A DNA stretch of 64,000 nt, taken from Streptomyces meridianus (GTDB lineage: Bacteria > Actinomycetota > Actinomycetes > Streptomycetales > Streptomycetaceae). The DNA lies in contig NZ_JAMQGM010000016.1 in assembly GCF_023703325.1 (NCBI RefSeq), positions 62,001-126,000 on the forward strand, written 5' to 3'. Below, piece after piece: positions 60,649 to 64,000 of the stretch. Numbering within the stretch: the stretch's first letter is position 1; each line of letters begins with the position of its first letter. The position numbers were made by a program, and so were the translations under genes. The notes under the pieces were generated by a model. The model had not been told where the DNA came from. It saw only the letters and a program-made list of their open reading frames with translations, and made no database searches.

Positions 60649-62136
60649 GTGCCGGTGACCGCTGACGCACGCCTGGCCAAGCCCCGGACGGTGTTCGACC
60701 GGGAGGCCGAGTGGAACGCTCTGGCCGGCTTCGCGGAGGACCGCGGACCCGGCCCCACGCTCGGCACCGTCGCCGGGCGGCGCAGACAGGGCAAGACGTA
60801 TCTTCTGGAAGCCCTGACCCGGGCGACGGGCGGGTTCTACTTCGGCGCGCAGGACGCGACGGAGGCCGAGTCGCTGCGCGCGCTGGGCGGCCGGCTCGCC
60901 GAACACACCGGCGCTTCGGCCCCGGCGCGGCTGCGCGGATGGGCGGATGCCGTCGGCGCCCTGCTGGCGTTGGGCGGTGGTGCACCGCTTCCGGTGGTGG
61001 TCGACGGGTTCCCCGACCTCGTCCGCCAGAGTCCCTCGCTCCCCTCGGTCGTCCACAGCGCCTTCCTCCGGGCGCACGACCGGGGCCGGCCGAGCCGGGT
61101 GCGCATGATCCTGTGCGGCAGTGTGCTGCCCGTCATGGACAAGCTGTTCGGGCGGGCCTCGCCGTTGCGGGGACTCGCGCGGCTGCAGCTCGTGGTGCGG
61201 CCGCTGGACTTCCGGCAGGCCGCGCGGTTCTGGGGCCTCGACGACCCCCGCCTTGCCGTCCTGACGCACGCGGTCGTCGGCGGGAGCCCCGCCTACCGGC
61301 ACGACTACGTGTGTGACGAAGCGCCCTCGGGAGTGGACGACTTCGACGCCTGGGTGTGCAGGACGGTGCTCAACCCACGGGTGCCGCTGTACCGGGAGGC
61401 GCGCCACCTGCTCGAGGAGGAGGCGGACCACTGGGACCGGGGGCTCCTGCACTCCACGCTCACCGCCGTGGCTTCGGGGTGCACGACCCGCGGTGAGGTG
61501 GCCGAACGTCTCCAGCACCCGCTCACCGACGTCTCCCGCGCGCTGGAGCTGCTCCAGGGTTTCGGCCTGCTGCGGGGCGAGCCGGATGCGTTCCGGCCGG
61601 GCGTGAGGCGCTTTCGGATCACCGAACCGCTGCTGACCTTCGACCACGCCGTGGTCGCACCGCACCGCTCCGCTCTGGACGTCGAGGACGCCGTCACCGT
61701 CTGGGAACGGGCCCGCACGCTCTTCCACACCGGCGTCGTTCCCCCGCACTTCGCGCAGGTGTGCCGGGAGTGGGCCACGGACTTCGCTGCACCGGAGACT
61801 TTCGGCGCGAGCCCCGTGCAGGTGTCCCACGGCTCTCTTCCGGGCCGGGGGCGGGAGACGGCGTCCGAGGCCGATGTCGTGGTTCGCGGCCCGGCCGAGG
61901 GGCGTCCCGGACCGCTGTTGTCGGTCGGGCTGGCCTGCTGGGAGGAGGAGATGGGTGTCCGCCACCTGGAGGCCATGCGTTCGCTGGTGACCCGGCTCGG
62001 AGCGCAGGGCGAGGACGTCGGCGCCACCCGGCCGGCGTGCTACTCCGGCACGGGGTTCTCTCCGGAACTCCGGGCGGCCGAACGGCGTGGCGACGTCCTG
62101 CTGGTCGGTCTCGACCGGCTCTACGGGGGCGGCTGA
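60649..62136 (+). CDS. AAA-type ATP-binding protein, archaeal-ATPase/DUF234 family
   Basis: A 495-residue protein. P-loop GRRRQGKTYLLEAL, Walker B-like PVVVDGFPDLVRQ, sensor-1 ILCGSVLPVM, then a winged-helix (RGEVAERLQHPLTDVSRALELLQGFGLL) and a C-terminal restriction-nuclease-like DUF234 region ending CWEEEMGVRHLEAMRSL. Similar proteins occur in archaea and actinobacteria with no proven role; mobile-element or defence functions have been suggested for the group. GTG 60649. Confidence 0.78.
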   Translation: MPVTADARLAKPRTVFDREAEWNALAGFAEDRGPGPTLGTVAGRRRQGKTYLLEALTRATGGFYFGAQDATEAESLRALGGRLAEHTGASAPARLRGWADAVGALLALGGGAPLPVVVDGFPDLVRQSPSLPSVVHSAFLRAHDRGRPSRVRMILCGSVLPVMDKLFGRASPLRGLARLQLVVRPLDFRQAARFWGLDDPRLAVLTHAVVGGSPAYRHDYVCDEAPSGVDDFDAWVCRTVLNPRVPLYREARHLLEEEADHWDRGLLHSTLTAVASGCTTRGEVAERLQHPLTDVSRALELLQGFGLLRGEPDAFRPGVRRFRITEPLLTFDHAVVAPHRSALDVEDAVTVWERARTLFHTGVVPPHFAQVCREWATDFAAPETFGASPVQVSHGSLPGRGRETASEADVVVRGPAEGRPGPLLSVGLACWEEEMGVRHLEAMRSLVTRLGAQGEDVGATRPACYSGTGFSPELRAAERRGDVLLVGLDRLYGGG

Positions 62137-62169
62137 CTCGCTCCGTCGAGCCTCCCGGGCTCGTCGTCC

Positions 62170-62658
62170 TCAGTAGGTGGAGACCCTGTCAATGTAGATC
62201 TTGGGTTGCTGCGGAATGGGACCGAGGTGAGTTCCGCCCATGTTGCCGGCTTCGCTCTTGACGCCGTGGGCAGGGACGCCGTAGATGCGGAAGGTGCTGG
62301 AGGCGACCCAGTCGACACCGTTGCCGACACTCACCTCGACGTCGTAATTCTCCGATTCCCCCGTGTTGTTGTGAACCGTGACCGTGGTGAAAACGCCCTT
62401 CTCCTCAGGTGTGGCACGCACTTCCACATTTCCGTAATGGAGGATTCGCGCTCTACCGTCCTGCGAAAACGACGGCACCGGATCCGGCTCCTGTGGTGGC
62501 GCGCCGGGTATCTCTGCGGTGGGCGCGACAGTCGCCGGCACGGTCACCGGATGAGAGGCGCCGGAAAAGCCGCTGCCCTCGTCCCCCGCACTGCAACCCG
62601 CTGCCAGGAGAACCAGGGCGGCAGCGGCAGTGCCCCGAAGCGCAGTGGGCATGTGCAC
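62170..62658 (-). CDS. Hypothetical lipoprotein with beta-sandwich-like domain
   Basis: A 162-residue protein. Signal and lipobox VLLAAGCSAG (Cys about residue 22), a Pro/Thr-rich linker, then a domain with GVFTTVTVHNNTGESENYDVEVSVGN, resembling FxLYD/DUF4352-type small sandwich domains in Streptomyces lipoproteins. GTG 62658 fits AGGAG with a 5-nt gap; ATG 62652 is the alternative. Function unknown. Confidence 0.75.
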   Translation of the reverse strand: MHMPTALRGTAAAALVLLAAGCSAGDEGSGFSGASHPVTVPATVAPTAEIPGAPPQEPDPVPSFSQDGRARILHYGNVEVRATPEEKGVFTTVTVHNNTGESENYDVEVSVGNGVDWVASSTFRIYGVPAHGVKSEAGNMGGTHLGPIPQQPKIYIDRVSTY

Positions 62659-63008
62659 GGGTGCTCCTGTCGGTCGGTGCAGAACCGGGTCCGCAGATCC
62701 GCTGCAGCACGTAGGCCCTCGCGCGTGATGAGGGCGTGAGCAGAGCGCTGTGCACGTCACGGGAGTTGACACGGATCAGCCCGGAACGCCTCGCCCCGGT
62801 CACGGGCAGGGTGATTTCAGCAGCAGGCTCGAGTACGGAGCCCGCAACCAGTACTCACGATGCGCACGCACAGCTCTGTCCCCTGTCCCCCTGAAAATCC
62901 CCCGTACACGGCAGACCCCTGACCGGTGTTCACTCGCGGTTGTCCGGTACCCCGTACGCGATGACAACACGCGACGTGGATTCTGCATCATGCAAGCATG
63001 CCGGTCCA

Positions 63009-63026
63009 GATCGTTCCGTAACGATC
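63009..63026. promoter_or_regulatory. Dyad GATCGTT-N4-AACGATC downstream of rtcB
   Basis: Perfect 7-bp arms, 54 nt past the rtcB stop on the minus strand. It could be the rtcB terminator. The stretch 62659-63079 otherwise holds no gene I can support. Confidence 0.35.
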
Positions 63027-63079
63027 ACGTCACTGAGGGGGTGCGTCCGGCGGTCATGCCGACCTGGTGCGACGGACGA

Positions 63080-64000
63080 TCAACCCTTGACGACGCCCAG
63101 CGGCACCAGTCGGGCGACGCGGCGGCACAGCCCGGCACCCTCGCCGGCGCGTACCACGGCGTCGACGTCCTTGTAGGCCTGCGGGGCCTCCTCGGCGAGC
63201 CCACGCCACGACGAGGCCCGTACCGCAACGTTCTGCTGCTCCAGGTCCGCTCGCAGGCGCCGGCCGTCGACCTCACGGGCCGCCCGGTGGCGGCTGCGCA
63301 CGCGGCCCGCACCGTGGCAGGTGGAGTGCCACGCACCGCCGCCCGGGACCCCGGCCAGCACGTACGACGAGGTGCCCATCGTGCCGGGGATGAGCACCGG
63401 CTGACCCACCGTTGCGAGATCGCGCGGCAGATCGGGGTGCCCCGGCGGCAGCGCACGGGTGGCTCCCTTGCGGTGCACGCACAGGTCCAGCCCGGCCCCG
63501 GCGACGTCGTGGGTCTCGGCCTTGGCGAGGTTGTGCGAGATGTCGTACACGAGCTCCAGGCCGCACCCGGCCGTCTCACCGAACGCCCGGCGCGCGGCCT
63601 CCGTCAGCAACTGGCGGTTCGCACGGGCGTAGTTGGCGGCAGCGGCCATCGCGGCGAAGTAGGCGCGACCCTCGTCGGAGTGGGTGGGAGCGCAGGCCAG
63701 CTGGCGATCCGGCACCTCGATCCCGTAGCGGGACATGGCCCGGTCCATCACTCTCACGTGGTCGGTGCAGATCTGGTGCCCCAGCCCCCGGGAGCCGCAA
63801 TGGATCATCACGCAGACCTGACGTTCGCGCAGTCCCATCGCACGGGCGGCGCTCTCGTCGTAGACGGCGTCGACGGCCTGCACCTCCAGGAAGTGGTTGC
63901 CCGAGCCGAGGCTGCCCACCTGCCCCAGTCCGCGTTCCAGGGCGCGTTCGCTCACCTGCTCCGGCGACGCGCCGGACAGGACCCCGGCATCCTCGCACCG
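63080..64000 (-). CDS. rtcB: RNA-splicing ligase RtcB (5' end beyond window)
   Basis: The C-terminal 306 residues of the GTP-dependent RNA ligase that joins 2',3'-cyclic phosphate or 3'-phosphate ends to 5'-OH ends. Conserved metal and guanylylation residues can be seen: GSGNHFLEV (Asn-His), [11 protein letters not shown] (His), YDISHN (His) and [11 protein letters not shown] (the GMP-accepting His, where many homologues have SHGAGR). The frame is open to the window edge. RtcB repairs rRNA or tRNA breaks in bacteria; no RtcA or RtcR gene is visible here. Confidence 0.94.
   Translation of the reverse strand, partial: RCEDAGVLSGASPEQVSERALERGLGQVGSLGSGNHFLEVQAVDAVYDESAARAMGLRERQVCVMIHCGSRGLGHQICTDHVRVMDRAMSRYGIEVPDRQLACAPTHSDEGRAYFAAMAAAANYARANRQLLTEAARRAFGETAGCGLELVYDISHNLAKAETHDVAGAGLDLCVHRKGATRALPPGHPDLPRDLATVGQPVLIPGTMGTSSYVLAGVPGGGAWHSTCHGAGRVRSRHRAAREVDGRRLRADLEQQNVAVRASSWRGLAEEAPQAYKDVDAVVRAGEGAGLCRRVARLVPLGVVKG

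Noticed and set aside
62800..62991. 63-codon minus-strand ORF in the gap before rtcB
   Set aside because: No ribosome site, no recognisable motif, and composition like random high-GC DNA.
1..64000. CRISPR arrays, tRNA, rRNA or known riboswitches
   Set aside because: None of the gaps longer than 150 bp showed regularly spaced repeats, a cloverleaf or a recognised riboswitch core.

Overview
The window is high-GC DNA with GTG/TTG starts, 4-bp GTGA/ATGA gene overlaps, Tat and lipoprotein signals, a conservon and streptogrisin-type proteases. All of this points to a Streptomyces (or close relative) chromosome. No rRNA, tRNA or CRISPR array was seen. Both ends cut a gene: a tetracycline ribosomal-protection-type GTPase at 1 and rtcB at 64000. 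Layout. 1-3.5 kb: the truncated OtrA-like GTPase with an overlapping leader ORF, then a secreted amidase. 3.5-12.3 kb: a CaiB-type CoA-transferase and a glutaryl-CoA dehydrogenase-like enzyme, a TAXI-type TRAP transporter (binding protein plus fused permease), a divergent two-component system and a second, permease-less TAXI protein. Together these read as uptake, sensing and CoA activation of glutarate or a similar acid. 12.3-18.5 kb: converging operons with an isochorismatase-like hydrolase, an NPPY methyltransferase, a CDGSH Fe-S protein, a heme-oxygenase-like di-iron protein, a GCS2 carboxylate-amine ligase, a zinc alcohol dehydrogenase and an SDR, possibly one uncharacterised pathway. 18.5-22 kb: housekeeping-type genes.

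22.2-27.6 kb: a conservon (cvnA-B-C-D plus two P450s, the first lacking the ExxR arginine). 27.6-32 kb: a mobile-element graveyard with a tnpB remnant, an intact IS1182-family element sitting at the stop codon of a phosphoesterase gene, an IS5-type remnant and a GNAT acetyltransferase between IS5 pieces. 32-37 kb: a polyprenyl synthase-like gene and a molybdate locus (di-Mop molbindin, HTH-Mop regulator, modA, fused modBC).

37.3-46.3 kb: the most interesting region. Two ferritin-like genes stand divergent from an operon with a 74-aa double-glycine peptide precursor whose 49-residue core is Gly/Val-rich, acidic and free of Cys, Lys and Arg. It is followed by an NHLM-type export system: membrane-fusion protein, C39 peptidase-ABC transporter, second ABC transporter and a 57-aa small protein. 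No modification enzyme is evident. 46.4-50.4 kb: a secreted HEYGH metalloprotease and a Tat-exported two-subunit molybdenum hydroxylase, which may use the molybdate imported by the mod locus. 50.5-55.5 kb: a Tm-1-like protein with a 19-bp dyad at its promoter, then two secreted-protein genes (streptogrisin-like protease; Asp-box sialidase-like protein) with nearly the same promoter and 5' leader, in which the ribosome binding site can pair with an upstream pyrimidine tract. 55.6-64 kb: flavin monooxygenase, Tat-exported amine oxidase, DHFR-like reductase, aldo/keto reductase, Hsp20, an AAA ATPase, a lipoprotein and rtcB.

All functional names come from motifs and remembered family features; no database search was possible.
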